Origin: Larix sibirica
Taxonomy: Eukaryota > Streptophyta > Pinopsida > Pinales > Pinaceae
Assembly: GCA_004151065.3 (NCBI GenBank)
Contig: NWUY0300048153.1
Location: 3,639 to 35,074 of the forward strand
Direction: 5' to 3'
DNA: 31,436 nt
Positions within the stretch are counted from its first letter, which is position 1. Each line of letters starts with the position of its first letter. Under the pieces are notes generated by a model. The model worked only from the letters and a program-made list of their open reading frames with translations. It made no database searches and was not told the DNA's origin. Shown here one piece after another: positions 19,201-30,039 of the stretch. The position numbers and the translations under genes are program-made.

Positions 19201-20189
19201 CTATGTATGCAGTGTGATAAAAAAAGTACACACTACTAGGGTATTTTGTGAGGAAAATCCCACTAGAAGTCATTATTAAATCTTGGGCCAAAGAGGCTTG
19301 GCGACCACATAGACCAAATTATAACTCCATATGTAGCCTAACGTATAAGGGATTTTTTTCAATTTCCATTTGAGGAAGAAAATCATTATTATGAAATAAT
19401 CTCTCATGGACCTTGTATGTGTTGAAACACTTTATTTATTTCTATCTAATGTCATGAAGAGTTATATGCCAAAGAAGCCTCCAAGTTGTATTTCCTAGTC
19501 TAGGAAGAATTCCTAGGGATTCCTATGCATTTTTTGAATTTATCTCGGCCCCATTCGATAGTTTACATATCCAAGGGTCTACCTTAGAATTCAAATGATC
19601 TCCAAGGATTTAAAAGAGTTTGTGTTCATTCAAGTACTAGGTCATGTTATCCAATATCCAGTGTGATATGTTAAACTTATATCACGTGTTCAAATTCTCA
19701 AATCCCCCACCACAACATAAAAGAGTTCCCTTTACTAGTGAAATATTATGCCTCTTCACCTTCATCTTCTAACCCTAACAACCATTCCAAATGCATACAT
19801 ATGGTGATAGATGGACGAAAGTGGTTAAAAAATTGAAGACCTAATAGGACTAGCAATCCCAATTGGATTCTCAACACTAGAATATGATTTTGTTTTGCAT
19901 CCATCCCTAGGTTCGCTTATGAAGAATCCTGATAGATCCATTAGGTTTAATGACTAGCTTGGTATCTTCCAACCCACTACTCAATGGGGTGATAGGGGGA
20001 AATGGGATCAATATCCACCCATAAAGTTGGTTTCTTATCATAAACCTGTGTGTGATGACTCTCATAAGCAATTTAGAAACGCAAATTTGAATTATCTCCT
20101 ACCCCAAGTGTAGATTGTGCACTCTCCAAACCGCTTTGACACTCTATCTAGGTAGAACGGCAAGGAGGTGTATTTTTTTAATGGAAGTG

Positions 20190-20900
20190 ATGTTAGTATC
20201 ATGAAATGTTTAGGGGATTACTAACGCTTTTAGAAATCCATGGTTTAAAGAGTAAGATATGTTGTTTATGGGATTACTATTTTTGTGTTTATATGAAGTT
20301 AGAGTGAGTGGGGTTTTTCCTTAATTCAACCCTTCATGTAATTTCACAAAAAATTGTTTCTTTTTTCACTAAACATGATGAAGGCAGAGGGGAGGTTGCA
20401 ACTCTAATGTCACCAAAATGGGAAAACCATACCAACCAATTTGAATGGATGATCATGTTTGATTTCAAAGACCATGTGTTAGGGTGGGCCAATATATATG
20501 TGCCAAATTGTGTCGGTGGATTGGATACCCTTTGGGACTATCTTTCTAAATAAATCCTAGATGTTTGGATTTTGTTCTATGGCAATTTCAACAATATGGA
20601 AACTGAGGAACACAAGGAATTTATTTTCCCTACTCAAATTATCCAAGGGGAACAATCAGCCTAGAACATACTCAAAGCTAAACTTGGCTTATATGACCCT
20701 AACAAGTCCCATTGAAAATACTTACTAAATCTTTGTCTCACTTCATCTAACTTGCACAGATGAAACAAAAGGATTCTAAAAAGATTAGATAGAGAAATGT
20801 TGTTGAAGTATAATTTCTTCTTCTTTGACCAAGAAGGAAGGTGATTGACTTAGGTAGTTGTAGATATCTACTTATCTAATCACCAACCAATACTTTCTCC
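20190..20900 (+). pseudogene. Endonuclease domain remnant of the decayed LINE
   Basis: The AP-endonuclease-like domain nicks target DNA to prime reverse transcription. The start at ATG 20,190 is followed by an expected SWNVRG motif in which TGG has become TGA and the arginine codon a TAG. A later frame (20,308-20,553) carries EVATLMSPKW and LGWANIYVPN. The GDFN catalytic motif is reduced to GNFN. Then come QSA*NILKAKLGLYDPNKSH and KRILKRLDRE, the conserved post-motif region. It is not functional. Confidence 0.7.
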
Positions 20901-21799
20901 ATTTCTTAAATATTTTAGACCCCAACATGTTGAAATCCCAATACATGTTGAATATCTCTTGTGTGAATTAGAAATCATGTGTTGAAGCTATCAAAAGGAT
21001 CTAGAGCCTAATTTTGAGACTTCATAGACAAAGGGTTACATTTTCTAGTGGAGGGAAGATTCCATTAGAAGAGTCACCACCTTTCTAAGAGGTTGTAGTA
21101 GGTAGTAGGAGCTTTTACAAGAGGGAACAAAATGTAGTGTTGGAGGATATTGAAGAAGTTTTAAGATTGCTTCATCTTATATCCCCCCTTGAGTGAACAA
21201 CACCAAGCTAGAGAAGTGAAACTAAGACATATGTTGAAGGTTGACAAGAATTATAAATCAATGGTTCCCAAAATCAAAGCCAAAATCCATTGGCTTAAGA
21301 CATGTGACAAACCTATTAAGGCCTTTTTCAAAGCCATCACTTGTAACGAGGTTTTAGAGAATATCTAAGCCCTCAAAATTAAAAATTATAAAATGACTAA
21401 CTAGGCAAATGTTGAAAACGAGTTTGTTAATCATTACAGTTTTTTTTTCAATATCAAGGAATGATAGAGGAAATAAAGGTGGCCATGCATACCTATATTG
21501 ATGTAGTCCCAATAAATTTGATGTGATAACATCAACATGCGTTATCAAGGGATAACAATGAATGAATAGAAGGATTCCCTTAAATAAATGGTCAATGATA
21601 AATCACTTTGATAAGATGAATTTCCATGCAAATTTTATAGTGCCACCTAATACATTATGGGACCTAACCCTCTCCAAGGGTAGAAAGAGGTTGTTTTCGC
21701 ATCCATAGAAACAAAGGGATAATCAAGTTCATTCCAAAACTAAGAGACCTAAAGCTATTCACTAGCTGGATGATACCAAAATTATAGAAGAATCACTAG

Positions 21800-22640
21800 C
21801 CTTATGTGTGAAGAAGATTATACCAAAAATCACCAAGCCAAATGAAACAAGGTTCATTAGAGACCAATACATTTTGGATAATGCTAATGCAGTTGGGAAA
21901 GGCATAGAATGGGCTCATATCTAGGGACTTTGTGCTATTCTTATCAAGATTGATTTTGAAAAATCCTATGACATGGTAGAGAGGTTCTTCATCCTCACCA
22001 TGTTCAAGGAGATTTTTTCCCTCTATATATCAAAGAGTTCAAGATCGTACTTTCGAAAGAAACAAGCTACCTTTATATTAACCAAGTCAAAATAAGGAAA
22101 TAGGCATCTTCCATAACATCCACTAATGCTTCCCTTTGGATCCATCCCTTTATGTGATGGTTGTTGAAGCCCTTATCTACCCCATCCATAAAAAAATGTA
22201 TTAGGGTATATCCAAATCATTACCCTACCTGGACCAAATGAATGTTAGCTTGTAAATGGACACTTTGAAAATGAATCTTTCCATACTATCCTTGAAGAGA
22301 AGCAACCCCTAAACAATACCTCATACTACTCGCACATTTTCTATGAAGCCTTAGGATCAAAAAGGCGATTGTATAAGACCCAATGTTACCATTGAAGGTA
22401 GTAGGAAACCTCAAATTGGATAGTAGGGCAAGGATGGACATGATGATCGCTTGGTAAAATGTTCAAATTCCTTATAATTGAGTTTATCTTTGAAACTTAC
22501 CGAAAGGAGTTATGGGATGAAGTAGTGTCAAGAGTATGTAAAAGATTTGACAAAGGGATTGTAAAACCTTTGTCACTTGTAGGAAAAATTAAGATATGTA
22601 CTAAGGTGCTTACAACCATGTATATGTATTAATCTTCATT
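21800..22640 (+). pseudogene. Reverse transcriptase remnant of the decayed LINE
   Basis: Motif A (KIDFEKSYD) keeps its aspartate. In the catalytic box the expected FADD appears as FENE, so both essential aspartates are lost. The stretch ELWDEVVSRVCKRFDKG with PLSLVGKIKICTKVL matches the conserved region that follows the palm in plant LINEs. Stops lie in all frames. It is a pseudogene beyond doubt. Confidence 0.75.
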
Positions 22641-23237
22641 TTAGTTCCCTTTTGCCCATGCCTATTATAAACTAGAAAAACTAATCATCAATTTCTTGTA
22701 GGATAACTCTAGTGGGGAGAAAGGCTTCCATATGATCAACTAGAGCCTTTGTTGCATCCTCAAGTTGAAAGTATGTATGGGTATTATGGAGACCCTAACT
22801 CAATCCCAAGCATTGTGTGCCAAATGGATAATTAGAGCATTCAAGAGAGAGGAAGCCTAGAAATGCTTGATGTGTAAATGTATTACCTTAGGAGATCCCC
22901 ATGGCTAGAAGATCTAGAGAAACCTTAATATCCATAAATTGTTGACCACTTTGCTCTTGTCCATATGTCGAGAACCTTTGTTGCCAAAAGTATCTAGAAG
23001 GCCTAAGAGGCCATGAAGCAAAAATTGGTTCAGAAAAGTGACTTAATTTGGGTTCTCCTTCAATGATCCTTGTCTACGGTAGTCCCTATAAATTCTAAAC
23101 TCAGTGAAATTGCTAGCTTAAGACCTATGGTATTGATTGATTTAAAATTTTCTTTTTGTAATTTTTTGAAAGAGTCGAAGACATTGGATTATTAGGGTTT
23201 GCTCTGCGATTTCTACTAGGGTTTTTTCTGAGCTTTC

Positions 23238-24552
23238 ATGGCGGTCGCCTCGGCCTCCTCTCTGTAGGGGGTCTCTTCTCTTCAAGACCGTTTCAAGTGT
23301 GCCATCTCTGCTGCAATTGTTGTGGGTTCCAAACAAGATGTTGCTTATGATGTAAGATTTGTTAAATTGGCTGCGGGCACTAAAGTCTCCCTCTCTTCAG
23401 TCACTGCTAAAAGCAAGTTCGTAGTGCTCTTTGAGAAAGGATTGATCGGTCACTTCATGGGATTGTGGCCATCACTAAGAGCCATCGATATGTGGTTAAA
23501 TAAGAACTATATGCCTTTAATAAAGGGATAGGTTATTCAGAACTTTTGTGGAAAGGGCTTCTATGTTTTTCTGTTTGAATTCAAGGAAGATAAAGATCTC
23601 CTCTTCCATAATGGCCCATACTTCATGGGGCCGAGGGGAATGTACTTGAACTAGTGGAACACTTCCTTTGACCTGGAAAAGGATATTCCCAACACTGTTC
23701 CAATGTGGTTAAATCTTCCCCACCTTCCGCTTCACTGTTGGGGGGACGTTGATTTAAGGGCGATAGGAAATACTTTGGGAAAGTATATTGATAGATCCAA
23801 ACCCAAACCCCCGCTCTTCTCTTGTGCTAGGATTTTTGTGGAGGTGGATATGGAGAAGGGACTCCCATATTAGATCAAGCTCACCATGGATGGATGGTGC
23901 CATCTCCAGAAGGTAGACTATGAAGAAATCCCCTTTAAGTGCAAATTCTGCCACAAATATGGTCACTTTGCAAGGAAATGTGCAAAAACAAAAGCACAGG
24001 AAGATGATATAAACAAAGAAGAGGGTTGGAACATGGTCTCGAAGAAAGGAAGGAAAGAACCTCCAAAGAAGACTCAAACCCACCCCTCCTCCACAGACAA
24101 AAGAAGCCCCCTCTGTGAGCAGAGATCAAGGATTAGCCTCTCAATAAGGAGAAGAGGAAGGAGAAATAAGGCAAGAAAAATTAGAGGAGGAAAAAGAAGG
24201 ACAGCCAGCCATAGAAGTGGTGGAAAAAGAAACCACTCGCATCCTTTCTATGGTTGTTCAACCAACTATTGAAGTTCACTCAGAAACATCAGGTTCAGTG
24301 ACTAGGTCCAAATCAAAGACTTCTCAGGAATAATCATCAGAGATGAGAGAAGAAAAGAAAGAACAACCAAGGAAAAAGAGAAGGAAATCAAATAGGAACC
24401 ACAGAGAAGATCAAGCTGAGAAAGAAAAAGTGGAAGAAAAACAAGATAGTCTATATTAGCACATAAAGATCATCTCCACTCTAGGAAAGCAACTAGCTAG
24501 GGTTGCAGAGAATCTGAAGGTAAGGAACACCCCTTCCATATCTCGTAAATAA
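23238..24552 (+). pseudogene. LINE ORF1: DUF4283 and zinc knuckle protein
   Basis: Gag-like nucleic-acid-binding protein of the LINE. The start at ATG 23,238 (MAVASASSL) suits the family. DUF4283 spans about 23,322-23,880: KSKFVVLFEKGLIGHFMGLW, GKGFYVFLFEFKEDKDLLFH, NGPYFMGPRGMYL, then VPMWLNLPHLPLHCW and GNTLGKYIDRS. The CCHC knuckle CKFCHKYGHFARKC is intact at 23,940-23,981. The tail is lysine/glutamate-rich and low in complexity. In-frame stops occur near 23,256, 23,529, 23,652 and 23,871. Around 24,070-24,100 the frame shifts by one, after which an acidic/basic tail runs to the TAA at 24,550. Confidence 0.85.
23940..23981 (+). other. Intact CCHC zinc knuckle in LINE ORF1
   Basis: CKFCHKYGHFARKC fits CX2CX4HX4C exactly, so all four zinc ligands remain. 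It follows DUF4283, as is usual in plant LINE ORF1 proteins, where it contacts the element's RNA. Confidence 0.9.
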
Positions 24553-24554
24553 TG
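24550..24554 (+). promoter_or_regulatory. TAATG overlap of ORF1 stop and ORF2 start
   Basis: The ORF1 frame ends CGT AAA TAA and the ORF2 frame begins ATG AAA ATA GTC TCT TGG, sharing one base (TAATG). Stop/start overlaps of this kind can support termination-reinitiation of translation. That use here is inference from the arrangement. Confidence 0.75.
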
Positions 24555-27384
24555 AAAATAGTCTCTTGGAATTGAAGAGGATTAAGAGGTAAGACCAAAT
24601 CAGAAGTTGTTAAAAACATGATTAGAAATGAAAAAACCTCCATTTTCCTCGTCCAAGAGACAAAAATGAGTGAAGAATACTGTAAAGTATATATGAAAAA
24701 GGTATGGAAGAGCAGCGATGGTAGCTCGATTTCAGCAGCAAGAAGCTCTGGAGGAATCTCCATTTGGTGGGATAGTCGCAAATTCTCATGGAAAGATGAA
24801 TGGAAAAAAACCCTAACTGGGTAATGGTTGAACTTAAGGATAAGGAATACAATGAGACAATCCAAATATGCAATTTTTTTGAGTTGGTTCTCCACCATAA
24901 GAAGCAAGAATTTTGGCAATCCATTGAAAGTCTTCGAAGAATGTATCTCCATCTTCGATGTATTGTTGCAGGAGAATTCAATACTACCATTTCCCCATCT
25001 GGAAGGAGAGGGGGAACAAGAATTAGGGATCCCTACGGGGAAAATATAGAAGACCTGTAAGCGTCATGGAATCTTACAGATGTCAATCCCAAGAAAGGAT
25101 GCTACACCTGGAGAAACAGGTGAATTGGTCCTGGTCATATAGCTACTTGCCTCGACAGGATCCTGGTAAGTGAATTTTTTATGCTTAAAAGCACAAATCC
25201 TTCTTCTAAAATTTGTCCCTCCTCAGTTTCAGACCATAAGCCTCGTCTTGTTGAATTCGCCTTACCGGAGTTTGGCGGCCTTCTTCCCTTTAAATTTAGC
25301 CTGATTTGGACCAAAGAGGAAGAAGTTTTCAAAATTGTTAAAGAAGCATGGAGGCCCTGTGTGGTAGGCACCCCAAGTTATATTTGGGAGGCTAAACTTA
25401 GATCCACCAAGGCAACCATAAAAGATTGGGAAAAAAAATCATCATGACCCCGTTGCAGAGAGGAGATGCAAGATACAGGAGTTGGAGAAGTTTTTGCAAA
25501 AAAAATGGAGCAATGCGAGATTACTAAAGAAATTATAGCCAAGGAAAAAACGTTGGGAGAAGAGATACAAAAACTGGAAAAAAAAGAGGAGGAAGAATGG
25601 AGAATAAAATGCAAAAGTCTCTGGCTCAATGTAGGGGACAAAAACACCAAGTATTTCCATAATCATTACAAAGAGAGAATGAGAAGAAATACTATTCTTG
25701 AACTTGAGGATGAAAATGGGGGGAAAATATCCTCTCTGAAAGAATTAAAGAGGTTGTCTATAAACATTTTCAAGCATTGTATCAAGAATATGAGGAGGAG
25801 GCTTTGGAGGGATAGTGAATCTCTATGCAGACATATTCCATCTTTAGTCTTAGAGGAAGATAACAACTTTCTCTTCAACCAAATAAGGGAAGAAGAGGTC
25901 AAATGCTTTTTGGTCCTTGCACCTTGAAAAGGCTCCTGGGCCGGATGGGTTTCTGATCTGCTTTTACAAAAGATACTAGAACATTATTAAAGTCGATTTA
26001 TGCATAATGCTAAATTTCTCAAAGGTGGGAGACAAGATTGGAGAGGCCACTAATTCTTCCTTTATCACCTTGATTCCCAAAGAAAAAAAATCCCACTTCA
26101 CCGAAAATATTTCACCCCATCTCCTTGTGCAATGCTTCATATAAGATTCTAACCAAAATTATAGCCAACAGATTAAAGAAGATAATCCCAAGTATTATTT
26201 ATGATAATCAAGGAGGTTTTATTGCAAGGAAGCAGATCACTGATAATATTATCTTAGTTCAAGTGCCTATCCACTCCATCTTTAGCAGACATGAAAGAGG
26301 CATGGCAATCAAATTGGATTTGGCCAATGCTTTTGACAAGGTTAAGCATCATTTTCTCTTCAAATTTTTGGAACGTTTTGGATTCTCTGACAACTTTATC
26401 AGGTGGATCGGTGCTTGCATTGGTCAATCATGGATAGCTCCTTTGATCAACAGAAGACCCATAGAATTATTTAAAGCTTCAAGGAGATTGTGTCAAGTAT
26501 TTCCTTTGTCTCCTCTCCTGTATATTATTGTGGTGGATGCTTTAAGAAGACACCTAAATTGGTTATCTGAGCTCGGACAACTGCCAGGTATTATTATTTC
26601 AAGAGGGGTTAAATATGTCAACCACGCTCAATTTGTAGATGACACCATTCTTCTTGGAAGCGCTTCCTTATTCATAGCAAGTAATTTCAATCTTGCTCTC
26701 TCCTCTTTTTTGAATGCTTCTAGAGGGATGAAAAACAAAGAAAAATGCAAAAGTTTCAGTCAGAACTGTTCTCCTCATATTTTGTCTAATATTTCAAGAA
26801 ATCTTGGCTTTTGTGGGGTCAGTAACTGCTCATCCTTCAAATACCTTGGTGTTCCCATTTCTCTAAGGAAGAGTAGATCGGGGGACTGGGATGAAGTGCT
26901 ACAAAAAATTAAAAGCCGCGTCCTCTCCAAGGGATTCAAGTGGTTGAACCTAGCAGGGAAAATAAATTTGCTAAAAGCAACTCTGTCCTCCATGCCAATT
27001 TTCCTCTATTCTTCCATTTTAGCTCCGGTGGGATTTATGAATAATGTGAGCAAAGTGTTTAGGATATTTTTATGGTAGGGGGGGAAGGAAGGAACCAAGA
27101 AATTCCATTTGGTTAAATGGATATCAGAAAAAAATGAAAGGAATAGAGGAGGGTTCGATATAAGAGAGCCAAGGTTGGTTAATGTTGCAATGGGAGGCAA
27201 AATTTTATGGAGACTAGTCTCAGGAAACAATGATTGGTGGAAGCAAGAAATCCACAAAAAATATCTTATACGTCTGAGGCTGTGATGTTTGGATGAAGAA
27301 ATCAGAGGGAAAGGCTCCAGAATATGGAATCTGTGCAAATCTTCTGTCAACCTAATCAGAGAGGAACTTCATTGGGTCCCTGGA
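24552..27384 (+). pseudogene. LINE ORF2: endonuclease and reverse transcriptase, truncated
   Basis: Endonuclease: MKIVSWN*RGLRG (the cysteine of WNCRGL is a TGA stop), IFLVQETKM, GEFN (24,971-24,982, for GDFN) and SDHKP (about 25,217) near its end. Connector: EEEWRIKCKSLWLNVGDKN and NTKYFHNHYKERMRRN (25,590-25,690). RT: LEKAPGPDGF (about 25,923), ASYKILTKIIANRLKKIIPS, KLDLANAFDKV (motif A, aspartate kept), CQVFPLSPLLY (normally RQGxPLSPLLF), FVDD (26,632-26,643). Later come FKYLGVPI, GDWDEVLQKIKSRVL, LAGKINLLKATLSSMP and GGKEGTKKFHLVKW. Frames change near 24,815, 25,760 and 26,090. From 26,095 to 27,384 one frame holds with only two stops (27,076 and 27,283). The end of the protein is missing. 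Confidence 0.9.
26125..27078 (+). pseudogene. Longest open RT segment (317 residues)
   Basis: This uninterrupted stretch covers the palm and thumb of the LINE reverse transcriptase. The catalytic aspartates in KLDLANAFD and FVDD are present. The alanine normally seen in FADD is valine, a tolerated change in some elements. The loop before motif B reads RRLCQVFPLSP; a glycine and a small residue are usual there, so activity is doubtful. It stops at a TAG where GGKEGTKKFHLVKW continues in frame. The segment cannot act alone because its endonuclease half is broken. Confidence 0.85.
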
Positions 27385-28345
27385 ACTATGTCAACTTGGG
27401 GGTGTGCATATAAACTATGTCATTCATTCATTCTCTCTCACAAATCATTATTTTCGCACTACTTGGCATTGGATTAAAGCTTACATCGTAAACCATCTCT
27501 ATAAAACTAGAAATGAATATTTTTACACTAGCACATAACACAACACAATGTTTACCTTGTAAGTGGGTTCCATAATTTGTGCCCACGTGCATATGCAAAT
27601 ATAGGTTCAAATACGTAAAGTGAAGATGGAAGTAATTCACCTACATGAGCAGATGAACTGTTATGGAGCAAGGTTCCCAAAAGGGAACTTACCTACCCAC
27701 TTTACTTATTCTTAGGTTTCTAGTAGACATCTAAGATTTTGGAGAGCACTAAGAAAGAAGTGAATATGGCCTCCAACAACATTTCGTTTGGGTTTTCGAT
27801 TACGAAAAATATATATATTCGTCATTAAATCATTGTAGAAATGTTATCAAAGTTGCAAACATGAATATATAGAAAAGCAAAACACATAATAAAAAGAGAA
27901 ATTGAAAAAAAAATAACAATATTTCAATAACATAATATAACAGAAAAATAATAAAATAAATAATAAAAATAAAATTAGAAATTAAAAGATAATGTAGAAG
28001 AAGATAAACAAAATATTTCTTATAATAAAAAATAATTTATTGTATAGATTTATTAAATGAAAGTTAAAGATACATTAATTAATAAATGCTCAAGGGGTGT
28101 GGATTTAATGGTGAAAATCATAGTAGACAAGGTCTAGTTCCCTAATTCAAATTTGAATTTGTAATATGTTTATTAGTCCCTACGTAGCAGGAATTATACG
28201 TTTCGTTTAGAAGTCAAAATTTTTTGACTTCCTATTAGTTAGGTTATTTGCTTTCAATTTTTTACAATGTTTTCTATAGTTTTATGAAAATAAACATTAA
28301 ATTTAATATTGTGCATGTCTGCATCTCGGATCTGAAAATCAGAAG
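27385..28345. other. Intergenic AT-rich DNA after the truncated LINE
   Basis: The LINE frame ends abruptly and unrelated sequence follows. The central part (27,880-28,080) is nearly pure A/T. No gene, poly(A) tail or LINE 3' UTR was recognised. Confidence 0.5.
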
Positions 28346-28358
28346 GGCTATGATACTA
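28346..28358 (-). promoter_or_regulatory. Possible primer binding site beside an LTR edge
   Basis: The minus strand reads TAGTATCATAGCC, matching the initiator Met tRNA site TGGTATCAGAGCC at 11 of 13 positions. It directly abuts TGAGAAACTGGGCTGCAAG at 28,359 on the plus strand, which could be an LTR border (TG on plus, CA on minus). If so, an LTR of a minus-strand element extends rightward from 28,359. No second LTR or internal domain was found. Confidence 0.35.
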
Positions 28359-28574
28359 TGAGAAACTGGGCTGCAAGTGGGGATAGGTGGAATATTAGAA
28401 ATGGCAGAGGTTGAGTCAACGCCTACATTCCTTTTGCTTAGGTTGGTAAGCTTTGTATTTTCTTGGCTTTGTCTTTTTGTGGGAAGAACCTGCAATTTGG
28501 TTGGGGAAGAAATTGTTTGTTTACACTTCTTTTGGGGAATATAATAATTAAGGGTTGAATGAAATTAACATGTA

Positions 28575-28805
28575 TCAACACCTATATTGTGCAATTACAT
28601 CCTGTCATTGGCACTTGGATGGTATTATGAATGTGTTGGGCAGGTCTTATGATTTTGTTCAAGCTAAATATTGTTTACTGTGTGACAAGATTTTTCTAGG
28701 CATTTATCTGCACCTGTACTGTGCAATTGCATCCTATCACGTGGCCTTGGATGGTTATTTTGAACATGCTAAGCATTGTACTTGGCTGGTAAAATTTTGT
28801 CATGT
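28575..28805 (+). repeat. Imperfect tandem duplication of about 130 bp
   Basis: Blocks starting at about 28,579 and 28,710 share CACCT.TA.TGTGCAATT, then CATCCT.TCA and TTGGATGGT, with similar later parts (ATTGTTTACT.. against ATTGTACTTGG). The units are clearly related but diverged. An open frame of 89 residues spans both; its two halves mirror each other, so it is probably a by-product of the repeat. Confidence 0.65.
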
Positions 28806-28819
28806 CCTTTGCTTGGCTT

Positions 28820-30035
28820 CCTAGAGTGTTCGCTCATAGTCTATTCCAGCTGTGTGTGTGAGATGAATTTTTTGGGCATTTGGTTTTGGTTTTGTTTATC
28901 TTGTCTTTAGTTTGGAAACTGAAGACAACACATTATCCTCTAAAAAAATCCCATATCCTCTCATTTAGATATATGGGAGGTTCAAACCTCATGATGAATG
29001 CTGCCACTTTAAAATGCCGCATTTAGAATATTGACACGGCACATAATATTTGGCTATAGTTTGCAAAAGGTGGGCTGACACCTGCTATGTGTTGCATCAT
29101 TCTTCCACCCAAATCTTATGCAAATGCCTCAAGATTCAAAAAAAAAAACATAAGACACAATATCACAAGAAATAAGTTAGACTAGCAATTGCCCCCAAAG
29201 GCAAAAAGATCTTAGAGAATACCTTTTCTGGTGTGCTTGTATAGGAGAATCTCATTTAGTACAGCTCCCTCGGGACAACCTTTCTAATTTGTATTGTGAG
29301 AGTACAATTTTTATTCCTCCTAAATTGGTCATTCATGACGAGTCCTTTCTAGAGATCAGTGTTTCCCGTGTTGAACATGATTCTGGAACAGGCTGAAGGA
29401 TTTTTATATTGATATCTTAAAAAGTTAATGAACACTCATAAATATTATGTGTAGACCTATACTAGGGTGCTGATATAACCTCGGGAACAAACATATGATA
29501 GAAACCTTGTTTGTGCAGCCAATATAACTTCAAAGTTCAAACAAGATTACAGATGAAATAACTATGTCTTAAAAGGGATACCATAAGCTGTGGAATGCTT
29601 GTTTGTTCTTGGCAGGAAATCCTGCATATAGAAAATGGTTTTCTTCATCTTTTGTTATGAAATATAATTTCAATGAGAGAGTGTGATGCATTTTGGCTTG
29701 TCTATATATTAGCACAAAATTACCTAAATATTTATTGTTACAAATTTACAGGAATTTATTGCACTTAGTTCAAGCTAGGCCACCACTTCTACAATCTTTG
29801 GATTTAAGATTTAAACCAGTGTGATATAACTAAAGTGTCTATAAATGCATTGAAACGAGAAATGGATGACTTTTACATTGTAAATTCTCATGTGAGGCAT
29901 TGGAAACCATCTTGCAGTAGAGGAAGTCACCATTATTCTACCGGAGGATCGCTTCAAATAGGGAAGATCATAGTATGTCGAGTAAGCACTCCTCCAAAAC
30001 GTGACACCATGATAAGATAATTACAACAACTAACA
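28820..30035. other. Intergenic, no gene seen
   Basis: Mixed-composition sequence without recognisable coding or RNA features. Short open frames such as the 61-residue one at 29,835 show no family resemblance. Confidence 0.5.
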
Positions 30036-30039
30036 CACA

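Larger units (their letters stand above)
19201..23130 (+). mobile_element. Heavily decayed plus-strand LINE (DUF4283, endonuclease, RT)
   Basis: All domains of a two-ORF plant LINE can be traced, but only as fragments. ORF1: GYFVRKIPLEVIIKSWAKEA and WRPHRPNYNS (from 19,236), the start of DUF4283. ORF2 starts near ATG 20,190 with a broken endonuclease opening (VS*NV*G for VSWNVRG). It continues with WANIYVPN (about 20,490) and FYGNFNNME (about 20,580) for GDFN. RT: KKIIPKITKPNETRFIRDQY (from about 21,811), KIDFEKSYDMVE (21,946-21,981, motif A), and HFENESF (22,261-22,281) where HFADDSF is expected. The thumb-side conserved PLSLVGKIKICTKVL follows (about 22,570), then GEKGFHMI and AKWIIRAFKREEA. 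Stops and frameshifts occur throughout. It ends near 23,130 without a 3' tail. Confidence 0.8.
23140..27384 (+). mobile_element. Best-preserved LINE: ORF1 and ORF2, truncated at 3' end
   Basis: A plant two-ORF LINE with a 5' leader of about 100 bp, ORF1 (23,238-24,552) and ORF2 (24,552 onward). Autonomous elements of this kind copy themselves by target-primed reverse transcription. ORF2 contains endonuclease, connector and reverse transcriptase, and stops abruptly at about 27,384 in the region after the RT thumb. The normal 3' zinc-finger-like segment, any RNase H, the 3' UTR and poly(A) are absent. It begins directly where the older LINE at 19.2-23.13 kb ends. Inactivating lesions are few compared with its neighbour: several stops and about four frameshifts. 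Confidence 0.9.

Noticed and set aside
24497-24990. Minus-strand ORFs of 151 and 122 residues
   Set aside because: They lie antisense to the LINE endonuclease, whose sense-strand motifs (QETKM, GEFN) are clear. They are shadows.
27006-27350. Minus-strand ORF of 114 residues
   Set aside because: It is antisense to the GGKEGTKKFHLVKW part of LINE ORF2 and is a shadow frame.
28555-28824. 89-residue plus-strand ORF
   Set aside because: Its two halves mirror the tandem duplication beneath it, so the open frame is explained by the repeat.
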